Source: Pseudoalteromonas piscicida (GTDB lineage: Bacteria; Pseudomonadota; Gammaproteobacteria; Enterobacterales; Alteromonadaceae). Taken from it: 64,000 bases of DNA. The notes under the pieces were generated by a model. The model did not search any database. It was not told where the DNA came from and saw only the letters and a program-made list of their open reading frames with translations. The position numbers and the translations under genes were made by a program. The stretch lies in NCBI RefSeq assembly GCF_002208135.1, contig NZ_CP021646.1:1037501-1101500 (forward strand). Reading direction: 5' to 3'. Each line of letters opens with the position of its first letter. Within the stretch, counting starts at the first letter, position 1. Below are positions 1-8,059 of the stretch, in pieces.

Positions 1-203
1 GGCCGGAAACATTGGATGATAAACAGGTGCCTGCTGTATTACTCAGCGGAAACCACCAAGAAATAGCCAAATGGCGCTTAAAGCAGTCTTTGGGTAGAAC
101 TTGGCAACGTCGTCCTGACTTGTTGCGTAACCTAGCTCTGACTGAGGAGCAGGCGGCATTACTTGCTGAATTTCAGCAAGAGAATGGCCAAGCTTGTGGC
201 TAG
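1..203 (+). CDS. trmD: tRNA (guanine-37-N1)-methyltransferase TrmD, C-terminal end (partial)
   Basis: This is the 3' end of a gene that begins before the window; the reading frame enters at base 3. The visible 67 residues contain the conserved TrmD tail, including [18 protein letters not shown] and ALTEEQ. TrmD methylates G37 of tRNAs using S-adenosylmethionine and prevents +1 frameshifting. It lies directly upstream of rplS on the same strand, the usual rpsP-rimM-trmD-rplS operon order. The start and the SAM-binding knot are outside the window. Confidence 0.93.
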   Translation, partial: PETLDDKQVPAVLLSGNHQEIAKWRLKQSLGRTWQRRPDLLRNLALTEEQAALLAEFQQENGQACG

Positions 204-236
204 AAGACAGTTACACCTAGGAATGTGAGAAATAAA

Positions 237-596
237 ATGGCAAAAGTAAACCAAAATATTATTAAAGAGCTTGAAGCTGAACAGCTTAAGCAAGACGTAC
301 CTGCGTTCGGCGCTGGTGATACAGTAGTTGTACAGGTACGCGTAAAAGAAGGTAACAAAGAGCGTCTACAGGCCTTTGAAGGTGTTGTAATCGCTAAGCG
401 TAACCGTGGTCTACACTCATCTTTCACTGTTCGTAAGATTTCAAGCGGTGAAGGTGTTGAGCGTGTATTCCAAACGCACAGCCCTCTTATCAGCAGCGTA
501 GCAGTTAAGCGTCGTGGTGCGGTTCGTCGCGCTAAGCTTTACTACCTACGTGAGCGTTCTGGTAAATCTGCACGTATTAAAGAAAAACTTAACTAA
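237..596 (+). CDS. rplS: 50S ribosomal protein L19
   Basis: Ribosomal protein L19 of the large subunit, located near the interface with the 30S subunit. The 119-residue product contains the family signatures [29 protein letters not shown] and FTVRKIS. The ATG at 237 is chosen because it gives [10 protein letters not shown] and the normal family length; an upstream in-frame GTG at 225 would add four residues. It follows trmD after 33 bases and is followed by a strong terminator, so it is the last gene of the operon. Confidence 0.97.
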   Translation: MAKVNQNIIKELEAEQLKQDVPAFGAGDTVVVQVRVKEGNKERLQAFEGVVIAKRNRGLHSSFTVRKISSGEGVERVFQTHSPLISSVAVKRRGAVRRAKLYYLRERSGKSARIKEKLN

Positions 597-621
597 TACG
601 TCGCATTTATCAAATGCAGAT

Positions 622-660
622 AAAACAGGCCGCTTTATGCGGCCTGTTTTGGTTTTATTT
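622..660 (+). terminator. Rho-independent terminator of the trmD-rplS operon
   Basis: A perfect 12-bp stem (622-633 pairing with 639-650) with a TTTAT loop carries a GGCCGC core, and the 3' arm runs into T-rich sequence. It lies 25 bases after the rplS stop codon. Confidence 0.93.
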
Positions 661-788
661 CCTCTCATTATTTCCATTCTGTGAATACTCACTGACATCT
701 CAGGCGTCTTGTCACGATATTTTCATGGTTGCTTACTTTTAAAGCGGCGCACTTCTTGTTAGACTCGGTGTATTATTTAATTTACTAC

Positions 789-806
789 TGTATATATAAG
801 TTTACA
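789..806 (+). promoter_or_regulatory. Candidate TyrR box overlapping the tyrA translation start region
   Basis: The 18 bases read TGTATA, six bases, TTTACA, against the known TyrR consensus TGTAAA-N6-TTTACA (11 of 12 specified positions). The box ends two bases before the tyrA ATG. TyrR is the regulator of aromatic amino acid genes in gammaproteobacteria, and tyrA is one of its classic targets, so repression by tyrosine-bound TyrR is the likely role. The site is inferred from sequence only. Confidence 0.6.
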
Positions 807-808
807 TC

Positions 809-1957
809 ATGAATGGGGCTAACGATTTAGAAGCAATACGCGTTGCAATAGATGATTGCGATAGTGAGCTTGTCGCACTACTTGCAAAGCGCAAAGCATT
901 GACCGAACAGGTTGGAAAAATAAAACAGCAAAAGGGCGCACCGCTACATGTGCCGAAGCGCGAAGCTGAGCTGATCAAAGCCCGGCGCGCAGAAGCTGAT
1001 GCTAAAGGGGTAAACCCTGATTTAGTCGAAGATATTCTGCGTCGTATGATGCGAGAAGCCTACGAAAACCAGCAAAGTGAACTCGCCTGTGCCGCACCAA
1101 AAATGTCTCCGGTTGTTATTGTCGGTGGCCAAGGCGCCATGGGTAAACTGTTTGCGAAACAGTTTAGACGCTCAGGCTACGAAGTACGCATTTTAGACAA
1201 AGACAATCAATCACAGGCTACTGAGCTACTGAGTGATGCTAAGTTAGTATTGGTGAGCGTTCCTATCAATACCTTTGAGCAAGTCGTTAACGAGTTACCA
1301 GCGCTACCCGATGATTGTATTCTTGCAGATATTACTTCAGTGAAACAAGCGCCACTCAAAGCGCTAATGAATAAGCACAACGGCCCTGTGGTCGGCTTAC
1401 ACCCTATGTTTGGTCCAGATATATCTCATTGGGTTAAGCAAACTGTCGTGGTGTGCGAAGGGCGTTTGCCAAAGCAATGTGAAGGATTAATCAAACAACT
1501 AAAGATCTGGGGTAGCCAGTTGGTACCGATGGACGCTAAAAAACACGACCAATCCATGCAGATCATTCAGGTGATGCGCCACTTAACCACGTTTGTATAC
1601 GGGCAGTTTTTATCTAAGCAGTGCCATTCATTAAAAGAGCTAAGAAGCTGCTCATCGCCTATCTACCAATTAGAGCTGATGATGGTGGGACGACTGTTTG
1701 CGCAATCCCCAGAACTTTATTCAGATATCATGCTCGCGCAATTTAATGATGTAGAAGGGTTATTGGCAAGCTATCAAGATACCTTTGAGCAGACATTGAC
1801 CAAGCTACAACAAGGCGATAAAGAAGGCTTAATGCAATCTTTCTCACAAGCCAAACATTATTTTTCAGAAAGCGCGAAACACTTCCTATCACAAAGCCGA
1901 GGCCTGCTTAACAAAGCCAATGACGCTAAAGTGTTGGATTATGAGGAAAGTATTTAG
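809..1957 (+). CDS. tyrA: Bifunctional chorismate mutase / prephenate dehydrogenase (T-protein)
   Basis: Cytoplasmic bifunctional enzyme of tyrosine synthesis that converts chorismate to prephenate and oxidises it with NAD to 4-hydroxyphenylpyruvate. The 382-residue length fits the family. Residues 1-90 form the AroQ-type helical mutase domain. The dehydrogenase domain opens with the nucleotide-binding loop GGQGAMG at 106-112, and LHPMFGPD carries the expected catalytic His at 198. The gene is alone between the rplS terminator and a repeat region and has a candidate TyrR box against its start. pheA, tyrB and aroC of the same pathway occur elsewhere in the window. Confidence 0.97.
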   Translation: MNGANDLEAIRVAIDDCDSELVALLAKRKALTEQVGKIKQQKGAPLHVPKREAELIKARRAEADAKGVNPDLVEDILRRMMREAYENQQSELACAAPKMSPVVIVGGQGAMGKLFAKQFRRSGYEVRILDKDNQSQATELLSDAKLVLVSVPINTFEQVVNELPALPDDCILADITSVKQAPLKALMNKHNGPVVGLHPMFGPDISHWVKQTVVVCEGRLPKQCEGLIKQLKIWGSQLVPMDAKKHDQSMQIIQVMRHLTTFVYGQFLSKQCHSLKELRSCSSPIYQLELMMVGRLFAQSPELYSDIMLAQFNDVEGLLASYQDTFEQTLTKLQQGDKEGLMQSFSQAKHYFSESAKHFLSQSRGLLNKANDAKVLDYEESI

Positions 1958-1986
1958 CGTCTAGATATGCCTCCTGCATCACAGTG

Positions 1987-2320
1987 CAAATAGTGTTGCG
2001 GGAGTGGCTTTACGCCACTATTTTACGTAGGTCGCCATTTAGGGCGACAAATAACTTTGGTGCTGATACGAAAGAAATTTGTTCTGCCCTAGCCTGACAA
2101 AGCGAAGTATCAATAACACCCGTTGCTATCAGCATTAATGCTGATAATACAGCTCCAAGCTTGAGGTGGGTGTCAGCGATTTCGTACAAATAGTGTTGTG
2201 GGAGTGGCTTTACGCCACGATTTTACGTAGGTCGCCATTTATGGCGACAAATAACTTTGGTGCTGATACAAAAGAAATTTGTTCTTAGCCCTAGCCTAAC
2301 GAAGCGAAGTATCAATAACA
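1987..2320. repeat. Tandem pair of ~133-bp intergenic repeat units, each with two hairpins
   Basis: Bases 1987-2118 and 2187-2320 are near-identical copies offset by 200 bases. Each contains two palindromes: GTGGC/GCCAC separated by TTTAC, and GTCGCCAT/ATGGCGAC. A further shared stretch, TTGAGGTGGGTGTCAG, follows each copy at 2161-2176 and 2333-2348. Together these fill most of the 570-base gap between tyrA and the Sel1 gene. The second hairpin recurs at 6903 and 7755, so this is a dispersed REP-like family. I see no coding potential here. Confidence 0.8.
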
Positions 2321-2529
2321 AGATTTCCAAATTTGAGGTGGGTGTCAGAGATTTCTTCGATTTTCACGCTTGCGCCCAAACTGCGTAAAAGCATTCCCTC
2401 TTAGTACAGGCAATCTACACTTACTGATTAAAATCTATCCCATTGTCAGTCATCACAAAATATCGTTTAATAAGGGCATTCAGCCCCAATCATGTGTTTA
2501 CGGGGTTAAGCAGTTTAAAAGGAATATTG

Positions 2530-4722
2530 ATGTTAGAACAGAACCCCGAATTACCCCCAGAGACTCAAGCTCTGATTGAAAAAGCTCAGAGTGGAGATGC
2601 AGATGCTCAGTGCAATCTGGGTGTTATGTATGAATATGGTCAAGGCGTAGCGCAAAGTGATGAGAAAGCGGTTGAGTATTACCAGTTGGCCGCAGAGCAG
2701 GGAAATGTGCGCGGTCAGTGCTACTTGGGTGTTATGTATGAATATGGTCAAGGCGTCGCGCAAAGTGATGAGAAAGCGGTTGAGTATTACCGGCTGGCCG
2801 CAGAGCAGGGAGATGCAGATGCTCAGTGCAATCTGGGTGTTATGTATGAATATGGTCAAGGCGTCGCGCAAAGCGATGAGAAAGCGGTTGAGTATTATCG
2901 GTTGGCCGCAGAGCAGGGAAATGCGCGCGCTCAGTGCTACTTGGGTGTTATGTATTGGCAAGGAAAAGGCGTAGCGCAAAGTGATGAGAAAGCGGTTGAA
3001 TATTTCCAGCTGGCCGCAGAGCAGGGAGATGCAGATGCTCAGTGCAATCTGGGTGTTATGTATGAATATGGTCAAGGCGTCGCGCAAAGTGATGAGAAAG
3101 CGGTTGAGTATTACCGGTTGGCCGCAGAGCAGGGAAATGCGCGCGCTCAGTGCTACTTGGGTGTTATGTATAGGCAAGGAAAAGGCGTAGCGCAAAGCGA
3201 TGAGAAAGCGGTTGAGTATTTCCAGTTGGCCGCAGAGCAGGGAGATGCAGATGCTCAGTGCTCTTTGGGTGTTATGTATGAATATGGTCAAGGCGTAGCA
3301 CAAAGCGATGAGAAAGCGGTTGAGTATTACCAGTTGGCCGCAGAGCAGGGAAATACGCGCGGTCAGTGCTACTTGGGTGTTATGTATAGGCAAGGAAAAG
3401 GCGTCGCGCAAAGTGATGAGAAAGCGGTTGAGTATTACCAGCTGGCTGCAAAGCAGGGAGATGCAGGTGCTCAGTGCTCTTTGGGTGTTATGTATGAATA
3501 TGGTCAAGGCGTAGCACAAAGCGATGAGAAAGCGGTTGAGTATTACCAGTTGGCCGCAGAGCAGGGAAATACGCGCGGTCAGTGCTACTTGGGTGTTATG
3601 TATAGGCAAGGAAAAGGCGTCGCGCAAAGTGATGAGAAAGCGGTTGAGTATTACCGGTTAGCCGCAGAGCAGGGAGAGGCAGGTGCTCAGTTCAACTTGG
3701 GTGTTATGTATAGGCAAGGAAAAGGCGTGGTGCAAAGTGATGAGAAAGCGGTTGAGTATTACCGGTTAGCCGCAGAGCAGGGAGAGGCAGGTGCTCAGTT
3801 CAACTTGGGTGTTATGTATAGGCAAGGAAAAGGCGTCGCGCAAAGTGATGAGAAAGCGGTTGAGTATTACCGGTTAGCCGCAGAGCAGGGAGAGGCAGGT
3901 GCTCAGTTCAACTTGGGTGTTATGTATAGGCAAGGAAAAGGCGTCGCGCAAAGTGATGAGAAAGCGGTTGAGTATTACCAGCTGGCTGCAAAGCAGGGAG
4001 ATGCAGGTGCTCAGTTCAACCTAGGCAATATGTTTAGGCAAGGAAAAGGCGTGGTGCAAAGTGATGAGAAAGCGGTTGAGTATTACCAGCTGGCTGCAAA
4101 GCAGGGAGATGCAGGTGCTCAGTTCAACCTAGGCAATATGTTTAGGCAAGGAAAAGGCGTGGTGCAAAGTGATGAGAAAGCGGTTGAGTATTACCGGTTA
4201 GCCGCAGAGCAGGGAGAGGCAGGTGCTCAGTTCAACTTGGGTGTTATGTATAGGCAAGGAAAAGGCGTGGTGCAAAGTGATAAGAAAGCGGTTGAATATT
4301 TCCAGTTGGCTGCAGAGCAGGGAGAAGCTGATGCTCAGTTCAACTTGGGTGTTATGTATAGGCAAGGAAAAGGCGTAGCGCAAAGTGATGAGAAAGCGGT
4401 TGAATATTTCCAGCTGGCCGCAAAAGAGGGAGATGCGCGCGGTCAGTGCAACCTTGGTGTTATGTATATAAATGGTCAAGGCGTCGCGCAAAGTGATGAG
4501 AAAGCAGTTAAGTATTTTCGGTTGGCTGCGGAGCAAGAAAACGCTCGGGCTCTATTCATTCTGGCCTATTGCTACTTTCGAGGAAAAGGGTCACTCAAAG
4601 TTTTGCAGAGACCAAAGCTCTGTGTGAACAAGTGTTCAAAGACCCTCTACTCAGCTTTGAAGCCTATGAGCTTCACGATAGAGCTGAGCGTTTTGAACAA
4701 TCAAAATCAATTAGTGCTTTAA
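2530..4722 (+). CDS. Sel1-repeat protein, upstream part of a probable Sel1-DUF2971 gene
   Basis: After a 24-residue lead the protein consists of 18 full 36-residue Sel1 (TPR-like) repeats, bases 2602-4545, plus a partial nineteenth. A typical unit reads AQxNLGVMYxxGxGVAQSDEKAVEYYxLAAEQG. The ATG at 2530 is chosen because AAAAGGA lies just upstream; the frame is also open from a TTG at 2443. Sel1 repeats are solenoids for protein binding. The frame leaves the family pattern after FRGKG near 4588, and the last ~45 residues look like an out-of-frame read. Adding one G to the run at 4588-4590 restores the repeat (GKGVTQSF) and joins the DUF2971 frame. No signal peptide is visible. Confidence 0.85.
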   Translation: MLEQNPELPPETQALIEKAQSGDADAQCNLGVMYEYGQGVAQSDEKAVEYYQLAAEQGNVRGQCYLGVMYEYGQGVAQSDEKAVEYYRLAAEQGDADAQCNLGVMYEYGQGVAQSDEKAVEYYRLAAEQGNARAQCYLGVMYWQGKGVAQSDEKAVEYFQLAAEQGDADAQCNLGVMYEYGQGVAQSDEKAVEYYRLAAEQGNARAQCYLGVMYRQGKGVAQSDEKAVEYFQLAAEQGDADAQCSLGVMYEYGQGVAQSDEKAVEYYQLAAEQGNTRGQCYLGVMYRQGKGVAQSDEKAVEYYQLAAKQGDAGAQCSLGVMYEYGQGVAQSDEKAVEYYQLAAEQGNTRGQCYLGVMYRQGKGVAQSDEKAVEYYRLAAEQGEAGAQFNLGVMYRQGKGVVQSDEKAVEYYRLAAEQGEAGAQFNLGVMYRQGKGVAQSDEKAVEYYRLAAEQGEAGAQFNLGVMYRQGKGVAQSDEKAVEYYQLAAKQGDAGAQFNLGNMFRQGKGVVQSDEKAVEYYQLAAKQGDAGAQFNLGNMFRQGKGVVQSDEKAVEYYRLAAEQGEAGAQFNLGVMYRQGKGVVQSDKKAVEYFQLAAEQGEADAQFNLGVMYRQGKGVAQSDEKAVEYFQLAAKEGDARGQCNLGVMYINGQGVAQSDEKAVKYFRLAAEQENARALFILAYCYFRGKGSLKVLQRPKLCVNKCSKTLYSALKPMSFTIELSVLNNQNQLVL

Positions 4723-5624
4723 GAGAGGAGATACTCTCTCATTTGAAAGTCAGTAAAAATGGTACGATGACTCACTATACTGCTTTTGACGTTGGCCAAG
4801 CAATTTTGTTGGAAAAAAGCCCCTTTAGGCTGGGGCACATTAACGCAGTAAATGATCCTAATGAGGGAAAGTTACTCTGGCAGGAATTAGGTTACGAGCC
4901 GGAAGAGGGTAACCCCGTGTTTATTGGTTGTTTTTTACCAGACAGCGACAGCCTAAATATGTGGCGCTTTTACAGTAAAAACCACTTAAATGACGATGCT
5001 TGTGGCTGCGCCATTACCTTTAATACCGGGCGCTTTTTTGACTATCGTTTAATGAAAGATCAGAGCAACCACACTGAGCAAGAGCTGCGAGTGCCCTCAT
5101 TTGCCAATACCGGACAATCTCCTCAGGAAAGTGCTGCTTTTTACCGGGTTGTGTATCTAAAGGATAATTTTAAGATACTGGGCCAGGGTGCCAAAAAGCT
5201 GCAAGCTGACTTTAAAAACCTCAAAAAAGAAGTTGATAAATTTGTTGGCAAGAAACCCACTCCTGAAAAATTACAAACACTTGCCTGGCTACTCGGCCCG
5301 CTGCCTTATCTCCTAAAAGATGCCAACTACAAGGATGAGCAGGAACACAGGGTGATAGTCACGCACTTAGACTATGGCGCAAAAGAAATAAAGAGTGAAG
5401 ATCCCGACTTTGCAAATGGCAAAGCACCGCGCTTATATCTGGAGCTGCACAGAGACGATCATCTGGCTCCAATTGAGTACGTTACGCTTGGCCCCAAAGC
5501 GCCGAACAAAGAGATGATAGCACCGTACTGGCGACATCAGTTGGCCAGCAAGTTTGAATCGCAGCTGGAAAGACGCAAGGATAACCCTCTGAATATTAAC
5601 CCCTCGCGCTGTGCTTATAAGTAG
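4569..5624 (+). CDS. DUF2971 domain protein, downstream part of a probable Sel1-DUF2971 gene
   Basis: The frame opens with VTQSFAETKALCEQVFK, which completes the nineteenth Sel1 repeat of the gene upstream, so this is most likely the C-terminal part of one protein and not an independent gene. The region from MTHYTAF (ATG at 4767) onwards shows DUF2971 hallmarks: an N-terminal helix ending in VNDPNEG, then IGCFLPDSDSLNMWRFY. DUF2971 has no established biochemical role, although it often occurs in accessory genomic regions. If translated separately, the ATG at 4767 is a possible start. Confidence 0.75.
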   Translation: MLLSRKRVTQSFAETKALCEQVFKDPLLSFEAYELHDRAERFEQSKSISALREEILSHLKVSKNGTMTHYTAFDVGQAILLEKSPFRLGHINAVNDPNEGKLLWQELGYEPEEGNPVFIGCFLPDSDSLNMWRFYSKNHLNDDACGCAITFNTGRFFDYRLMKDQSNHTEQELRVPSFANTGQSPQESAAFYRVVYLKDNFKILGQGAKKLQADFKNLKKEVDKFVGKKPTPEKLQTLAWLLGPLPYLLKDANYKDEQEHRVIVTHLDYGAKEIKSEDPDFANGKAPRLYLELHRDDHLAPIEYVTLGPKAPNKEMIAPYWRHQLASKFESQLERRKDNPLNINPSRCAYK

Positions 5625-5841
5625 TGCGAGGAATGCTCTATGCTTGTAGTCGAGCGTTTAGCGCGTTCGACCATCAGCGGGATACAGTAAGCGCGATAAT
5701 ATAGTGACAACACCCCTCGCTATTTCCATCTTTGTGGATGGACATTTCCTCATTCTCTCTTACATTGAGCAATTTCAATCAAGTATCTTGCTTTTGATAT
5801 GATTAAGCTTGTCTGCAGTTCTACTAACACATAGGCGCTTT

Positions 5842-6705
5842 ATGCAAAGCAATCTTTTACAGCAGCGTATTTCGCTCGTTTGCGATTACATCAATCAACA
5901 TTTAGATGATGAATTAACGGTGAGTTTGCTTAGTAATGTTGCTGCTTTATCTAAATTTCATTTTCATCGTGTATTTGTGGCTTTTATGGGCGTTAATGTG
6001 GGTAAGTATATTTTGCTGGCGCGATTAAAGCGGGCGTCTTTTCGCCTAGCATTTGAGCGCGATATTAAAATTATTGATATTGCACTTGAAGCAAAGTTTG
6101 ATAGTGCTGAGGCCTTCTCTCGAGCTTTTAAACGTACTTTTGAACAAAGTCCTTCACAGTTTAGACAAGCTGCAAATTGGCCTAGTTGGTATGACATTTT
6201 TAATTTTTCACCGCAAAATTTAGGAGTGCAGACAATGCAGGTAGATATTGTGAACTTTGAACAGCTTCAGATTGCTTATTTAGAGCACAAAGGGGCAGCA
6301 AAACTGATATTTGAAAGTGCAGGCAAGTTTATTGCTTGGCGACAAAATAGCGGGCTTTCACCAATTAACACGAGTCGAACATTTGGCATGCCAAATGGCG
6401 ACCCAGAAACTATGGCAGAAGACGCATTTCGTTTTAAATTGTGTGGCTCAGTAAACACTGAAGTACCAGATAACGCGTTTGGCGTCGAAAATGGTGTTAT
6501 TCCACAAATGCGTTGCGCCAAGGTAAGGCATTTAGGGAGTCACGACAATATGGAGCAAACTATACGCTGGTTGTATCAAAACTGGTTAGCAGACAGTGGC
6601 GAATTGCCAAATGCACATTGCTGCTTTTTTGAATATCATAATTTTGTGCATCAAGTGGATGAGTGCGACTTGATCACCGATATTTACCTGCCATTGCAAA
6701 ATTGA
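5842..6705 (+). CDS. AraC-family regulator with C-terminal GyrI-like effector domain
   Basis: A transcriptional regulator of 287 residues from the ATG at 5842; a TTG at 5809 would add 11. The N-terminal ~105 residues carry two helix-turn-helix motifs of AraC type (LSKFHFHRVF, then FDSAEAFSRAFKRTFEQSPSQFR). Residues from about 128 on resemble the GyrI/SbmC small-molecule-binding fold. This HTH-first arrangement is known from Rob and BmrR-like multidrug sensors, so a role in sensing a hydrophobic or toxic compound is plausible. No target gene is adjacent; the downstream stretch is repeat sequence and a toxin-antitoxin pair. Confidence 0.85.
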   Translation: MQSNLLQQRISLVCDYINQHLDDELTVSLLSNVAALSKFHFHRVFVAFMGVNVGKYILLARLKRASFRLAFERDIKIIDIALEAKFDSAEAFSRAFKRTFEQSPSQFRQAANWPSWYDIFNFSPQNLGVQTMQVDIVNFEQLQIAYLEHKGAAKLIFESAGKFIAWRQNSGLSPINTSRTFGMPNGDPETMAEDAFRFKLCGSVNTEVPDNAFGVENGVIPQMRCAKVRHLGSHDNMEQTIRWLYQNWLADSGELPNAHCCFFEYHNFVHQVDECDLITDIYLPLQN

Positions 6706-6902
6706 CGATAACGTTACTTGGTTTGCATTTATGGCTAATGTATCTGCCTATACGCAAGTTACTAATATTTATTTGCTTTGCTATAGCAATCATTGTTGCT
6801 CTAGCGAAGCAAGTTCTCAGCGCTGCAAGCCGAGTCTGAGCATTTATTATCAAGACTTACTAATAACCTTCCGCTTAGCTTTGACACTTTACGGAGTAAT
6901 CT

Positions 6903-6934
6903 TACGTAGGTAGCCATTTATGGCGACAAATAAC
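6903..6934 (+). repeat. Dispersed 32-bp hairpin repeat, copy 3
   Basis: Matches the consensus of the other copies (2024-2055, 2224-2255, 7755-7786) with one change in the left arm (GTAGCC instead of GTCGCC). The core is an 8-bp palindrome closing on TT. It looks like a REP-type element that could form an RNA hairpin. Confidence 0.75.
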
Positions 6935-6940
6935 TTGTGT

Positions 6941-6973
6941 ATAAGTGAGATATTCAAGAATTCACGCTAATGA
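6941..6973 (+). repeat. 33-bp direct repeat, left copy
   Basis: Identical over 33 bases to 7984-8016, and the two copies bracket the yefM-yoeB module about 1.04 kb apart. The right copy runs straight into GTTAGAA, the boundary of an integron-type cassette, so the repeat is probably the 3' arm of an attC site. The left copy lacks the following GTTAG. Confidence 0.75.
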
Positions 6974-7103
6974 ACTTTTCGCTTTGCTCAATTTTCACCC
7001 GTTAATCGGACATTGGTTTATCAATATCACATGTTCAGCTTACTGTACAAGTAGGGTGGTGAAGACTATACTTGTTCCATTAAATGTACATGTGGAGGTT
7101 CTT

Positions 7104-7358
7104 ATGAAAATCGTATCTTTTACTGAAGCTAGAAATAGTCTCAAAGCTGTTTTAGACGGTGTAGTTAATGATGCTGATACAACAGTTATAACACGGCGTG
7201 ATTCTGAGGATGCAGTGGTTATGTCTTTAGACTACTACAATAGCCTTATGGAAACGGTGCATTTACTACGTTCTCCTCAAAATGCAGAACACCTAAACCG
7301 TTCAATAGCACAGTACCGTGCTGGTAAAACAACAGCACGAGAGTTAATTGATGAGTAG
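7104..7358 (+). CDS. yefM: Antitoxin of the YefM/Phd family
   Basis: An 84-residue protein that starts at the ATG at 7104 behind a GGAGG box at 7094-7098. The N-terminus (FTEARNSLKAVLDGV, TVITRRDSEDAVVMSLDYYNSL) is the Phd/YefM fold that dimerises and binds the operator. The C-terminus supplies the toxin-binding tail. It neutralises the YoeB toxin encoded by the overlapping downstream gene and represses the shared promoter. It sits between two direct repeats in an accessory region, where such modules commonly stabilise integron or mobile DNA. Confidence 0.93.
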   Translation: MKIVSFTEARNSLKAVLDGVVNDADTTVITRRDSEDAVVMSLDYYNSLMETVHLLRSPQNAEHLNRSIAQYRAGKTTARELIDE

Positions 7359-7620
7359 TAGCCAACGTTTATTAGCATGGACTGATGACGCTTGGGGCGA
7401 CTACCTATATTGGCAAACTCAAGACAAGAAAACACTTAAGCGCATCAATAAACTAATCAATGATGTTAAGCGCTCTCCATTTGAGGGGATCGGGAAACCA
7501 GAGGGGTTGAAAGAGAACTTATCTGGTTTTTGGTCTCGTCGTATTGATGATACTAATAGACTTGTTTACGCAGTCGACGATCAAGCGATAACGATAATTT
7601 CGTGTCGTTACCACTACTAA
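7351..7620 (+). CDS. yoeB: mRNA interferase toxin YoeB
   Basis: An 89-residue ribosome-dependent endoribonuclease of the RelE/YoeB group that cleaves mRNA in the A site. The C-terminal half keeps the family core PFEGIGKPE, LSGFWSRRI and RLVYAV and ends in CRYHY. The catalytic Glu, Arg and terminal His-Tyr known from E. coli YoeB are therefore all present (E45, R63/R64, H88, Y89). The ATG at 7351 overlaps the end of yefM by eight bases, indicating translational coupling. The toxin looks intact. Confidence 0.94.
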   Translation: MSSSQRLLAWTDDAWGDYLYWQTQDKKTLKRINKLINDVKRSPFEGIGKPEGLKENLSGFWSRRIDDTNRLVYAVDDQAITIISCRYHY

Positions 7621-7754
7621 ATCTGGTTCAGCGATCTGGCATCTACAAGACGCTCAAGATGGACTAACAAACGCATGGCATTTTCGGTTTGATGCAGCTT
7701 TAATGTTTACGGCACAATGGGTTAGATAAAGTGCTAGCGTTGCTCACGCTTTCT

Positions 7755-7786
7755 TACGTAGGTCGCCATTTATGGCGACAAATAAC
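7755..7786 (+). repeat. Dispersed 32-bp hairpin repeat, copy 4
   Basis: Identical to copy 2 (2224-2255) over 32 bases and carries the GTCGCCAT/ATGGCGAC palindrome. It is found here without the longer flanking unit seen downstream of tyrA. Confidence 0.8.
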
Positions 7787-7983
7787 CAGCGACATATAAA
7801 ATTGAGCATTTTTAACACGTTATCTAGATGTAATTTGTTCTTGGCGAGCCAATCGATGGCTCGGATAAGTCACTCCTCGCGTGTAGCAGGTGATTTGTGT
7901 GTTGAAATTATAGACTTTGACAGGTACGTTATTAAAATTATTAGATAAAGTTATTTTGATAATTGTTAGTTTTTTACCTGTGG

Positions 7984-8016
7984 ATAAGTGAGATATTCAA
8001 GAATTCACGCTAATGA
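7984..8016 (+). repeat. 33-bp direct repeat, right copy, probable attC 3' arm
   Basis: Identical to 6941-6973. It is followed at 8020 by GTTAGAA, the exact reverse complement of TTCTAAC that opens the attC site at 8280. This is the relation expected between the start of an integron cassette and its own attC. The repeat is therefore likely the trailing arm of the preceding attC. Confidence 0.65.
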
Positions 8017-8059
8017 GCTGTTAGAAGTTCCGGTAAATTTAAACAAACGGAGATCTAAA

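Larger units (their letters stand above)
6706..7103. other. Non-coding accessory stretch upstream of yefM
   Basis: These ~400 bases hold the third copy of the 32-bp hairpin repeat (6903-6934) and the first copy of a 33-bp direct repeat (6941-6973). Short open frames exist but have no ribosome-binding site or recognisable product. The 33-bp repeat resembles the 3' arm of an attC site, so the left edge of an old cassette may lie near 6975. Confidence 0.5.
7621..8020. other. Non-coding stretch between yoeB and the first integron-type cassette
   Basis: This ~400-base gap holds a hairpin repeat (7755-7786) and the right copy of the 33-bp direct repeat (7984-8016). The segment starting GACTAACAAACGC at 7662 and ending near 7740 in GCTAGCGTTGC is weakly attC-like, but its boxes do not pair convincingly. 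CAGGTAC near 7921 and TACCTG near 7975 form a small inverted repeat. No gene is visible. Confidence 0.45.

Noticed and set aside
2551..3627. Long antisense open frames through the Sel1 repeats (also 4198-4536 minus and several plus-frame copies).
   Set aside because: They are shadows of the 108-bp repeats: a stop-free antisense frame in one unit is copied into every unit. No ribosome-binding sites or independent family features.
2602..4545. The regularly spaced repeats considered as a CRISPR array.
   Set aside because: The 108-bp units are contiguous, in frame and encode Sel1 repeats, with no unique spacers.
6731..6913. A 60-codon frame before yefM.
   Set aside because: It runs into the dispersed hairpin repeat, has no Shine-Dalgarno sequence and reads like random sequence.
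7662..7740. A possible third attC site after yoeB (GACTAACAAACGC ... GCTAGCGTTGC).
   Set aside because: The outer boxes do not pair well, and the expected matching cassette left end (GTTAGTC) was not found.
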